The position numbers were made by a program, and so were the translations under genes. This document shows positions 45,901-56,979 of a stretch of DNA of 64,000 nucleotides, piece by piece. Each line of letters begins with the position of its first letter. The first letter of the stretch is position 1. Below the pieces are notes generated by a model that was not told where the DNA came from, ran no database searches, and was given only the letters and a program-made list of their open reading frames with translations. This DNA is from Lunularia cruciata (taxonomy: Eukaryota; Streptophyta; Marchantiopsida; Lunulariales; Lunulariaceae): positions 59,433,089 to 59,497,088 of the forward strand of contig OX419761.1 of assembly GCA_948567375.1 (NCBI GenBank), in the 5' to 3' direction.

Positions 45901-48900
45901 TAGAAGACTGGATATAGGGGAATGAGGACAGAAGCCGTTCGATGAACTGAAGATCCAGAACTCATTGAATGCAAATGAGATGCAAGATATATAATGCATA
46001 CAAGATAACGAACATCTGATCGAATGAAAGCATAAATAGACATAACCTGGAAACATTTCAAGAGCAACACCTATATACAAGTAGCATGTATAGAAAAAGC
46101 GGAAGCAAAACAACGGCGCATGTAGAGAAATAAAATCAGCAGGAAACATGACGACATAACGAGCCAGACTAGAAAGATTAAGATAAACAGAAGTCGAGAG
46201 TCAAGTAGAAGCCTGGAAATCGAAAGTCGAGGAAGATCCGTGAGTCAGTGAGTCAGCAGACTGAGAGTATGAAATCGCTCAGAGAACGAGGGAAGTAGAG
46301 CGAAGCGAAAGAGGACTGGATATAGAGAAATGAGGACAGAAGCCGTTCATCGAACGGAAGATCCAGAACTCATTGAATGCAAATGAGATGCAAGATATGC
46401 AATACATACAAGATAGCGAACATCTAATCGAATGATAGCATAATTAAACGTAACTCATTGAATGCAAATGAGATGCAAGATATGTAATGTATACAAGATA
46501 GCGAACATCTGATCGAATGATAGCATAAATAAGCGTAACCTGGAAACATATCAAGAGTAATACCTATATACAAGTAGCATGCATCGAAAAAGCAGAAACA
46601 GAACAACAGTGCATGTAGAGAAAAAAGTCAAGAGGAAAACAATGACTTGTGATGACTTGACGAGCCAGACGATAAAGACTAAGATAAACCGAAGTCGAAA
46701 ATCAATGTAGAAGCCTGGAAATCGAAAGTCGAGGAAGATCCGTGAGTCAGCCCGAGAGTATGGCTCAGAGAACGAGGGAAGTAGAGCGAAGCGTTAGAGG
46801 ACTGGATATAGATTATATCGCAGCATGTGCTATGAACACATGAGTCCTAAAACACCAAAAACCCAGAGGGAAGCAGAAAGGTGGTCATAGTATGCCTCCA
46901 TGAAAGCACATATGACTTCATCAATGCCAAACTTAGTGCTGAAATAGCTAGGCGAATGCCAGTTCCTTGTACCGAGTTTCTGTTCGAAATCTCATGAGTG
47001 CCATGGCAAACTCGGTTTCTTCCCAAAGTGCACTCCAAGCAGTAATGTCGCTGTGGAAAATGTTAGGAAAAGAGAAGGCTGAAAAATTAAATGTGGACCC
47101 TCGATGTCAACTGTAACATATCCCGAAATACTAGGAACTGGAATGAAGGAGTAGAATCAAGGGTAGAGTAGTAGAGTCAGAAATTCGAAAAATTGGAGAA
47201 GGCTAACGGGGCAAGGAAAAATTGTCTGACGGTGAGCGGGAGAAGGAAACGAAACGTACCTCGTTCAAACCTGAAAGAGAAACTATGATTAGCAGATAGG
47301 CATGCATCACGAGTAAAGGGAAGTAACTAATACAATTCTACTGAACAGGCACGTACAAGGTAATCAGCTAGCTCAGAAGTTGAGACCATGGACCAATGGA
47401 AGTAGCGGGTAGTAACTAGAGGGGAGAGTAAGAGCAGTGAGCAATACTGTGAGAACTATGGAAAGTAGGAGCGGAGAGCAAGACTGCAGAACACTCACCA
47501 AAGAGGGGGAAGAGGGTTGGAGAGGAGGGGGGACGCGGGTGCCAAGAGGGACATCAGGTCAGGTACTGTGAGGGAGAGGAATTAAAGGGGACACATGTAG
47601 GAAAATCGACGGATTGACGGACCAATTGAGATTAACGTGAGCCTAACTACTGGTGGGCTCGGACTGGAGCTCCCTGCCTGGTGGAGAGAACTGAATTTCT
47701 CAGATCTCTGTAGATGGTAAGCCATGAAAACCATGGATGCCTTTCTTCGTTGAAGAACAGAGCAAAAGGCATCAACAACTTTTTTGCATGCAGCAAGATA
47801 TGATTTTTTGTTATTACAAACTCTCCTGTATCTAACGCACTCTGATTGGATAATTCTAATTTACATATGGAGGAAATGTCAGAGAGCACAGGAGGCAATG
47901 AGATGGTCTTAATATTAACAAAATGAGGTAGTTCTTTCTTATCATAGATGGAGATGAAGATGAGGAAGTCGTCCTGGGAAATTCTACAGTCAAAGTAATT
48001 ACAATGAGTGCCGAAGTGTGTGCGTGCTAATTCGCAGGAGAGCCTGGGATAGATCCCGCCCTCCGCTGGCAGAGTCATCCATGTACATGAAATCCATGAA
48101 GTTAGCAAGACCAGAGCCAACTGCAAGAAGATCATCAACATATCTCCAAACGTAGGACAGCTTACTCAGGAGGTCGAAGTCATGTGCTTCCACTAATCTG
48201 CGAATAAAATCAAGCTCGTAGGTGAAGAGATACAGATTAGCCACGAAGACACCCAAGGTGTCCCCATGGGAATCCCAACAACTTGACGGAAAAGTTGAGT
48301 CCTGAAAGTTATGTACAGATTATCAAATAAGAACAATATCCACTGAATAAGAGTGTCCTCTCTGCAGCCATGAACTTGAGGTGTTTTGCCGATGGAAGAA
48401 TATTGTTTCTACTTTTGAGCCATCTATATTTAAAGTCCAGGGCGGAGGTCTCGACTAGCAACAGTGACTCCTGATTGGGAGAAAACCTGTAAGTAAACGA
48501 TAGATCCAATGAGTTTGGTCATCCTAGATTTGAGGTCGTCAAGGTGAATCTTTGTATAAAGGATGGTAAATCGAAACTCTGAAAGAGAACTTTATCTAGG
48601 ATAGCAGGAGTCATTCCTGAAACAAAACCTTGTGGAGTAGTGGAGAGTGGTTCCCAAAGTCTTTGCACCTTCTCAAGAAGAATGGGGATGCCCGAAGAGT
48701 TGTCCAAAATCCAGGTAGCATCGCCCACCAGACCAACCTGACGGAATGCCTCTTCCCAGAGTTCGTTAGCCATAGGAAGCAAGGATTTGAAGAAGGAACT
48801 CAAACAACGAGACAGTTCTGAAAGAGAAGTAAAAATGTACTGCCGCAATGAATCTAGGGACTACAGGGGACTTATGGAATTTCCAGGCGCAGTAGAAATA

Positions 48901-51900
48901 GGGGAGTTTGTCAGTATCCTTGGAGTTGCGGAAAACCATTAGGAGAGTTGAAAGCGTTGTGAGAACGTAAAACTAGATAACTCGAACTGGATATAGAGAA
49001 ATGAGGACAGAAGCCGTTCATCAAACGGGAGATCCAGAACTCATTGAATGCAAATGCTGTGCACGATATGTAATGTAAACAAGGTAATGAACATCTTATC
49101 GAATCAAAGCATAAGTAAATGTAACCTGGAAGCAATGTAATAGTAACACCTATATCCTAGTTGCATGCATCGAATAACAGAAATAGGACACCTGCATCTA
49201 TAGAGAAAAGAACATCATCGAATGAAAGCCTAGGTAAAGGTCACTTGGAAACAATTTGATAGCAACACCTAAATCTGAGATGCATGCTTCGAAGAAGCGG
49301 AGACAGAACACCCACATAAGTAGAGAAATAAATCAACAGAAAGAAACTGCGACTTAATGAGCAAAATTACAAAGATTGAGAAACAGGATTTGAGAGAAGT
49401 CTGGAAATTGCAAGTCAAGGAAGATCTGAGAGTCAGGAAACGGAATTCGTGGAAGATGTATGAGTCAGATCACCGGAAGTATGACATTGCTCAGAGAACA
49501 AGGGAAGACAACGAGGGAAGACGAGCGAAGTGTCGGAGGACTGGATGTAGTATATTGCAGCAAGCGCTATGGACGCCTGAGTCCTGAGAAACTAAACATC
49601 TGAGGGAAGCAGAAGGCGGCCATAGTAAGCCTCCACGAAAACACATGCCACTTCATCAGTGCCTCACGCAGTGCCGAAGTAGCTGAGCAAGTATCAGTAC
49701 CCCTTGTACTGAGTTTCTGGAACTCGTTCTGGATATAGAGAAATGAGGACAGAAGCCATTTGAGGAACGGGGATCCAGAACTCATTAAATGCAAATGAGA
49801 TGCCAGATATGTAAAGTAAGCAATATGTCAATCCTCTGATCTAACGATAGCAGAAATAAACCTAACATGGAAACAAATGGAGAGTAAAACCTATATACCC
49901 AAGACCTGCAATTACACAGCGGAAACATAACAAAAGTGCAAGAAGAGAAATGAAATCGACATGAAGAGCCAGAACCGAAAGATAAATGTAGACCCGAGTA
50001 GAAAAACCATGTAGCAGCAAGTAAAACAGAAGTCGAGGAAGAAACTAGAGTCAGCCCGAATGAATGAAAACATGAAAATGTGAGATCACCCAGAGGACGA
50101 AGGAAGGAAAATCGAGGAAGATCCGTGAGACCGCCTGAACGGATGAAAACTGGAAAAAATAAATGAGCTCGTTCAGAGAACGAGGGAAGGAGAGCGAAGT
50201 GTTACAGGACTGGATATCAATAATATCATAGCATAAATGTGCTATGAACACATTAGTCCTAAAACCAAAAACACAGAGGGAAGCAGAATGGCGGTCATAG
50301 TATGCCTTCACGAAAGCACAAACGACTTCATCAGTGCCAACCATAGTGCCGAAGTAGCTGGCGAATGCCAGTACTCCTTGTACCGACTTTCTGTTTAAAA
50401 GCTCATGAGTGCCAAGGCAAAATCGGTTGCTGTCCCCTTCAGTGCCACTCAAAATGAAAATGAATGTTGTGGAAAGAAAACTGGCTAAGGTTTATGTTGG
50501 GCAATGTGAACTGGAGAACTCGAACTGGATACTGTATACCACAGCATGCTCTATGAGCGCATGAGTCCTAAAACACTGACACTAGAAGGAAGCAGTCAGA
50601 TTGTCATAGTAAGCCTGCACAAAAGCATATTTGAGAAATGGGAGCAGAAGTCGTTCAAAGAAAGGGGGATCCAGAACCCACTAAGTATGGAACCGAGAAC
50701 GTGCATATGCAGTGCATATGAAATGCATGTATGACCGTATGCAAATAGAAATGAATTGACTCCAAGCAAATGGAATGTAAGTGAATCTAACCTTAGGAGG
50801 AAAAGCGGCAGTAAGGACGTAATAAATACATTTCATAAGTAGCACCTGCAGAGAACTAGTATACATCATGGAATAAGAATCAAGACACAACAGGTTAAGC
50901 ATCTGAAATTGAAAGCAGAGGAAGACCATCAAACAGAGAACCATCAAGCAAGGTGGAAAAGACAAAGCTTTAGTTGAGGATGGGTGGAGTAGAGAGAGTG
51001 GATTGTGTGGAGAGGAGAGAGGAGTGGATTGTGTGGAGAGTGGAGAGGAGTGGATTGTGTGTCGGAGCGAAGCGTGTACTATACTGATCGTCATAACTGT
51101 CAGTTACATAGAGAGGTAAGCATGCGTATGTCTGCATACAGGGCTAATATCATGATGTGATGCATAGGTACCTGCAGTAGTAAAGAATGAGTGCGAGCAA
51201 GTGTAACCTTGAGAAAAGGGCAAAACGTTGTGACTTCATCATCGTGTTAGTATATTGGACACAAACAGCACAAATCTCAAGACAAGAATCATGAGACGCC
51301 CCAAGGGCGAGTGTATCAGGACTGGGATTACTCCCTACATAGTCCATGTCATCATGAGCCCGTCAGCACATCAACATACAATAAGGAAGTAACAGTCTTT
51401 CAGTAAGTCCGACAATAACACTCACGATTTCATCAGTGCCTATGGAGTGTCGAAATAGCTGGATGCAATGCCAGTATCCTCTCGTTCCGAGTTTCTGCAT
51501 TGCTCAGTAGTGCCAAGGCAAACTCGAATCTTCCTGAAAGTGGTGCTCACTAAATAGAAATATGGGGGGTGGGGAGGTCAGTATTAGCTGTTGCCTTCCA
51601 ATGATATCGAAAGCACCATCACACCCACAATCTGGTATGTAGTTTACCAGAATGGCAGCAGAGACAACAGCAGTTTGGCTGCCCAATGAAGGGGTAAGAG
51701 TGTGTAACAGACGTGGGTATCACCTGTGGGTTGACAATTGGAGAACATACCTTTTATATACCAGTAGGGTGAAGGATATACATGGGTAATGGGAGCAAAA
51801 GCCATTCACTGAACGTGGGATCCAGAACCCACTTGGGACTGAACCGATACAAACCGAAAACATGCATATGGAAGCAATGAAATGGATGCATGAACGGATG

Positions 51901-53834
51901 CAACTGAAGTCAAGCTGATCCAAACAAGTAGATACAGAGCTGCAACCCATTCCTCTCTTTCCGAGGAGGAAACATAAGCCAAGTCGATAGAAAGAAGAAG
52001 GGAAAATTGACACAATCCCATGAGCAGCATCAACTGTAAAAGGTATGCATCGTGTAAGAAAGGCAGCAAGCCTTCTCGAGTAGAAACTGAGGATGCATCG
52101 GAAACTGGAAGCAGAGGGAAACCATCTAGCGAGTAGGAAGATACATTCAAAAGCAAAGGGAAAGCTTGAACAAGTAAAAAAACATAGTGTTAGTAGATAA
52201 TGGCTGGGCTGGAGCGAAGTGTGAGAGGACTGGGTATAGGGAAATGAGAGGTGAGAGGACTGGATAGCAATATTTAGAGTATGCTCTATGAGCTCACCAG
52301 TCCTAAAACACTAAACAGTACAAGGAAGCAGTCAGAGTGCCATATTAAGCCTGCATGGAAGCACAAACCAGTTCATCAGTCCCCCACGAAGTGTCAAAGT
52401 AGCTGGGCGAATCCCAGTACCCCTCGTTCAGAGTTTCTGTCAGAAAGCTCATGAGTGCCAAAGCAAACTCGCTTGCTTCCAAAAAGTACCGTTCAGGAGT
52501 GATCGTAATGCAATATGTAGTAAACAGAATGCAATATGAAAATGGTGAAATTAGCAGAAGCAAAGAGTTGAGAGCTGAGTAAGAACAAAGAGAAAAGCTA
52601 GAAGAGAAGAGGGAGAGTATCAGAGGAGAGCGAGAGAATGAGAGAGGTCGTCTGCGAGAGGCCGTGTACGTGATAGGAGCGAGTAGCCAGAGGGTGTTAC
52701 CCGTGTGGACCGAGGCAGGAAACAGTAAAATACGTCTTAAACAAAATACAAGAAGAGAAATACAAAATGGTAGACTTAGAGGGCCCGGCCATGTGACCAG
52801 CTACTGGCGGACTGGTTGAGAGAACTGTGTTTCTCAGATCTCTGTAGATACTCTAACACCAGTATAGCAATGTATGTTTTTCTCTTTCTGGTGGTGGAGG
52901 TTGGGAGTAAATATCAGTAGATCCAAGCATCACAAAAGTAGAGGGAGAAAAAGTGGATACAACAATCTGGAATGAACAGGATGAAGGGTATAATTAAAAA
53001 GCAGAAAAATGGATTGCAGTTACCATGCTAAGCATATACGATCGATAGAACATTGAGAGCAATTCTTACAGAAGCAAACGCAGCATGCAGACAGTAGTGA
53101 TCCAGACATCAGATGAAGCATTGGAGGCAGATGATGTTATTTAGAGTGAAAAGCATTCCTTAAATAGCAAAAGAACAGGCAGACCAAGAACCGTTAGTCG
53201 GAGAGTGGGGAGAGTCTCAACAAGGCTTATCCCGTACATATAACGTTGGCAACCAGTACTATGCAAACGCCTACAGGGGGGCTTAACGAGAAGCTCCCCG
53301 CCTTTTCAAGAAAGAGGAATAAACTAGTTTTCGCCAAATTCATTTCGAAACAACTCAGCCATAATGTAATTGATCAACCAAAGAGAACCAAGGTAAGGCT
53401 GTTCAAACCTGCTACCATTATTGCTCAGGTTCAAACTTCTGAACTTACTGTTCAGGTTGAATGGTGCTTTACAATCTTACAAAACCTAGCCTAAAACTTT
53501 TATCAAGTCATGTGAACAGAGAAAGCAAAACTCCTGGATCTCGATGCTCTCAGAGTTCACCATTGAAAACTATTTGTTTTTTATGATCAGAAGATAAGAT
53601 TCCCTGATTACAATTTCTGTTTATTACCTTCACTCGATGGGAAGTATCGAGCCAGTGTGTCGAGCCATGACATGCTAAATGAACGGAATTTAGTGATTGT
53701 AAAATAATAGGTAAAATCCCTAACGTATGCTCTAGCAAGCTTCTTAAGGGTTTCAAACAAGAGAACACTTACCCAGAATGAAAGTAGAGGCCGGAAGTCT
53801 CGTCAAGCACAAATCCAGTGTCGTTATTGGCCAT
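39977..53834 (-). CDS. OCRE and G-patch domain protein (plant AGGF1-like), 8 coding exons
   Basis: Likely a nuclear RNA-processing factor. Exons by position: 53773-53834, 42774-43306, 42403-42505, 41296-42125, 40877-41130, 40610-40684, 40247-40468, 39977-40063 (stop). All introns are GT-AG and the total is 2166 bp, 721 residues with no frame break. The start is MANNDTGFVLDETSGLYFHS. An OCRE-type aromatic domain (residues about 16-50, GFYHDPTAGWYYN, GVYYTFEEGTY) spans the exon 1/2 junction. A second aromatic patch is at about 141-165, acidic segments (EELEEGEW, DMEEGEI) sit mid-protein, and a Lys/Arg-rich YRDRAAERRNLHGG segment precedes a G-patch at about 680-721 (KRMLEGMGWKEG to AGLGWG). Human AGGF1 also has an FHA domain; none is seen here. 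The resemblance to plant At5g26610-type proteins is from memory. Confidence 0.88.
43824..51880. repeat. module 1 repeat family, about eight dispersed copies
   Basis: A conserved block (ACTGGATATAGAGAAATGAG, then GACAGAAGCCGTT, GGGAGATCCAGAACTCATTG, AATGCAAATGAGATGCAAG) starts at about 43824, 43937, 45901, 46311, 48987, 49726, 50626 and 51776, all in the same orientation. A partial copy is at 46454. Many copies are followed by a further shared tail (CCTGGAAACA..., GCATGTAGAGAAA, GCTCAGAGAACGAGGGAAG) ending in GAGCGAAGCGTTAGAGGACT, which leads into the next copy or into module 2. Between 45901 and 46800 this makes units of roughly 400-490 bp in tandem. No coding potential or terminal repeats were seen. 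Confidence 0.85.
44775..52510. repeat. module 2 repeat family, about seven dispersed copies
   Basis: A second block (GCAGCATGTGCTA, GAGTCCTAAAACAC, GAGGGAAGCAGAA, TCATCAGTGCC, GAAGTAGCTGGGCGAATGCC, GAGTTTCTGTTCGAAAGCTC, ATGAGTGCCAAGGCAAACTC) starts at about 44775, 46797, 49538, 50205, 50522, 51380 and 52260. It shares the GGACTGGATATA prefix with module 1, so both are alternative continuations of one composite repeat. A TTCGAAAGC stretch resembles a Pol III B box, but no matching A box at the right spacing was found. Confidence 0.83.
47640..48900 (-). mobile_element. broken Penelope-like retroelement (reverse transcriptase)
   Basis: On the minus strand the RT reads FLFDNLYITFRTQLFRQVVG, then GIPMGTP (about 48260-48290). 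A frameshift follows, then GVFVANLYLFTYELDFIRRL and LSKLSYVWRYVDDLLAVGSG (YVDD catalytic motif, 48100-48256), then CNYFDCRISQDDFLIFISIY and DKKELPHFVN (47647-48020). The GIPMGT, YxDDLL and YDKr...F.fpiVNfp signatures and order are those of Penelope-like RTs. An upstream N-terminal frame is at 48519-48848. No GIY-YIG endonuclease was seen. Two or more frameshifts show it is inactive. Confidence 0.85.
52790..52855 (-). mobile_element. short 3' fragment of the Penelope-like element
   Basis: TGAGAGAACTGTGTTTCTCAG and GATCTCTGTAGATA match the 3' end region of the Penelope-like relic at 47680-47712 in the same orientation, including the preceding TACTGG..GACTGG words. It appears to be a second, truncated copy. 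Confidence 0.65.
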
Positions 53835-55318
53835 GTTATCTTACAGCAACATACGTCCCACCCCGCTCATCTGGCGTCCCAAAATAATCTATTCAAGTTC
53901 CGCGTCAGGCTAAGCATTGCTAGGCAATAAGAAGCTGATACGAGTAAAGGGGTGAACAAACCCTGATGCCTCTTGTAAGCCAGGAAACCCTTTGGACTAC
54001 GAATTTCCTGATCCAAGAGTAGAGTCATGTACAACTGCGAACATAGCACATAATATCTACACTGTATGAACCCCATTAACGACAATTCACCTCTGTAAAG
54101 AAATTGACACAGTTTAGAGACATTATCTGGGTAATTGACATGTCCTTATGAAGAAACTCCAAGGTAACATGATGTAGAATCATGTGTCTTGTCACGCCGA
54201 AATTCCCAAAACTTCGAAATGTTGCATTACTATGGTTTTAAAATTGACACGTACCAATTCGTCGAAACTACCGCAATTCCAATTGTTGATGTGGGAAGGC
54301 AAGCTGCCTTCCTTCCCGCACATTCACTTTGATCTTTCCCAGAAAACGCCTGTAAAGAATTCCGTCATCCGAAAATGAGGTAAATCAAGCTGGATTCGAT
54401 AACACTCTGCCTCCCGTGCTCTCACAGATATGAACAGATGAATTTAAGAACAACGGCTTCAATCGAAAACGATCCTCATCATCCTTTACCAGGAAGTATT
54501 AAATTTTTAAAATCTGCCACCCCCATAAATCGAAAAAACCCCCAGTTAAGAGCATTAGAGTAAATACCAGTGACACGGACTGATTTCATGCAGGGAACTT
54601 CACTTTCGAGTACCAAGAACTGAAAGCTAGCTAAAAAGTAAAACAAGCCTCTGACCTCGAATTGAACCCTTCCTTCCATATCCTGGACCTTCCTAAAATG
54701 GAACAACCTGAAATAGAACCAAAACCCTGCCTGTTCCCGCAGCAATTTGGAGGGGGAAATTGTAACTGTTCGAAGATTTTGGATACTCCACAATCTTTTA
54801 GACAGAAGCTGTCCTAAACTTCAATAGGCAGCTGTGAATAATCTATCAAACAATCCACATCAAGCATCCTATCAGCAGATACGTGACTACTTCAGTAAAT
54901 GTGCTACTGTAAATAAACATGGATCGCCTGTGTTCCTCATGTTTCTTGCAGATTTGAAGATTATGTCTAGCGAATCTCCTACTGTAGCGTAGGGCCTAAC
55001 ATTTTCCCTAACTCTTAAGGCAACTTCCATCATTCGTGTTAACTACGCGGTCGCCCGTTTCACTCTTAAGGCAACACTGCACTGTGTTGTTGAATTTAAT
55101 TACTTCTACACCGAATATATTTCAAGAAATTATAAATATTAAATTTCAATAATAGCTATAATTACAACGATTATGAATATTAGATCTATATATAAACAAC
55201 TTGGGCAGCAAATGAAGAGTGTTTTTGCTATTTCTCCATTTTTGAGTAAGTGCATGTAAACAGTTCCTCGATGTTTTAATCTCCAAGTTTCCACATGTAC
55301 CAGAACTCATACAAATAG

Positions 55319-55560
55319 TAAGGAAGAGTTTCTTGTAGTATTTGCGCAGGAATTTCAAAAGGGTGGGTACTCGGTTAAACATAAAGTAGAATAGATTATT
55401 TAATGGAACTTGCCAGGTAAATTAATAATCTTGCAAATAATAAGGAAAAGTTTCTCATGATATTTACCAATGGATTGTATGAGGGTTGATACTCGGTTAA
55501 ACATGGAGTAGAACGTAATAATTACTCTAATAAATGTGCTTGCAGATTAATAATCATAAT
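55319..55560. repeat. diverged tandem duplication of about 120 bp
   Basis: Two consecutive segments share TAAGGAARAGTTTCT, GATACTCGGTTAAACATGGAG or the near-identical GGTACTCGGTTAAACATAAAG, and GATTAATAATC or AATTAATAATC in the same order. They begin at about 55319 and 55440. Many differences indicate an old event. Confidence 0.75.
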
Positions 55561-55868
55561 AATGCAAGGTCTTAGAGTATTTATATTAACCATGTGTCTT
55601 TCATAAAGAGATGCAACATTATTTGAAAAGAATGCGCATGTTTTAGCATGAAAATATGTAGATTTAGGATCTTAATATACTTTAACAAATAGAATTTTTC
55701 TTCTTTCCTCAGAAAATTATAAATTTTAGAAATTGTAAATTCAGTTTTATACCAATAAGCCATTGAAGCACAAAAAGAAACTGCATAACCCACCACATCC
55801 CCATCCGTTTCCCGTGCAGTCGAGTAATCTGTGTCAACTCCGATACCAAAACCCGAAGAACCGAAAAG

Positions 55869-55886
55869 CTTAGGGTTTAGGGAACC
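55869..55886. promoter_or_regulatory. telo-box-like motif
   Basis: CTTAGGGTTTAGGGAACC contains nearly two plant telomere units (TTTAGGG). Its complement includes AAACCCTAA, the telo-box found in promoters and leaders of many plant housekeeping genes. No associated gene is evident, so its role is uncertain. Confidence 0.4.
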
Positions 55887-56979
55887 GGAAAGTTTAGGGA
55901 GAGTTTATGGGAGCCGGAGCAGAACGAGACCCTGTGCCCTTGATTTGGCCAGAAACTCGCTTCCCCTAGTGGAAGTGTCTGGTTTCGCGGATTCGCACAT
56001 CCGTTTCCTCGGCAGTCTCCAGTTACTGCGAGTCAAGACGGTTTTGTCATGGGATGACAGTTGCGATCAATTTGGTGGGATCTTGAAAATTTGAAACCTT
56101 GGCTACAAAGAGTTGCAATAGCCGGGTGGCTACAAAGTGATCAATATGGTGCAGTGGAAGGAAAACTGGGGAGGTTGAAAGAACAGGTGACTTTGTGTTT
56201 ACACATATTGATAATCTGTGTAAAAGTTGGGTGGCAAGTACCAACAGAAGGGATGCACAGATGATTATTTTCTTCTTTAAACGCAGCGAATTCTAGCAAG
56301 GATTCGTCTCCTCTACTTCTTGTGGTTTTGTGCTCTTGAGAACACTGTATCGGTACCAGAGTGATTTATTACATTCTGATGATCACAGCTTATATATCAT
56401 GTTTTATCACGGTACGAGTGTGGCTGAAATATTGAAATGATTGTACTTACGTGGATCATATCCTTGTAATCCTACGTGTCGGGAGAACAATGTCATCAAA
56501 AGAGCCGGACGATTACGGTTCTGAATCCAGGCCGGATGAGGACATGGCGTAGTTTTCAGAGAGCGGACTGGTGCTTGAAATTTTCACGTTAAGAAAGTCT
56601 CACCAGTAGACGAAGTATGGAAGGAGGGAGAGTTTGTTTCTCCAAAAAATTATGTACAAATCAATCACCGTTTCACGAAGGGAAAAACGACAGCCAACTA
56701 TAAATAAAGATCCGACTAAAACACATCCAATCTTGTGACTGTCAGTAATTTTACCTCTCAATGTAAGCTGCAAGATGAGTGTCTGTAACGCTCTATACGG
56801 ATTAGTGGACATTGTTATGAGATACTTCCCAGGACTATACCAGCTATGCCAGAAATCGAGAAGAAAGTTGTGAGGTTCTACAAGATGACTAATCAAGGGG
56901 TTCACTAATGTTACAAATACCGGCTCAGAGGGCGTGATGGGAGATAAGAGCAAGGAGAATGAAAACTTGTAGAAAGAGT

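Larger units (their letters stand above)
43307..53772 (-). other. 10.5-kb first intron of the OCRE/G-patch gene
   Basis: The donor after TTTCATTCTGG is GTAAGTG and the acceptor is TTTTCGTTGTGCAG. The split Gly codon is restored across the junction (HSG joined to SGFYHD). Other introns of this gene are 140-280 bp. The intron holds the module 1 and module 2 repeats, a Penelope-like relic and unremarkable unique sequence. No other coding exon was found inside. Confidence 0.82.
53835..56979. other. intergenic region between the two genes
   Basis: It should contain the promoter and 5' leader of the OCRE/G-patch gene (right of 53834) and the 3' untranslated region of the ABCA gene (left of 56980). 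Short frames, such as 55831-56094 on the plus strand, show no recognisable domain. An AT-rich stretch (55090-55790) holds a diverged tandem duplication, and a telomere-like motif is at 55869. No RNA gene was recognised. Confidence 0.5.

Noticed and set aside
43824-52510. CRISPR-like or other spacer-repeat array
   Set aside because: Repeats are long, diverged and irregularly spaced in a plant intron; there are no uniform short repeats with unique spacers.
55831-56094. 87-residue plus-strand frame beginning MSTPIPKPEEP as a small gene
   Set aside because: There is no domain, no convincing splicing or partner exon, and its Arg/Ser-rich composition follows from local GC content. Kept only as intergenic.
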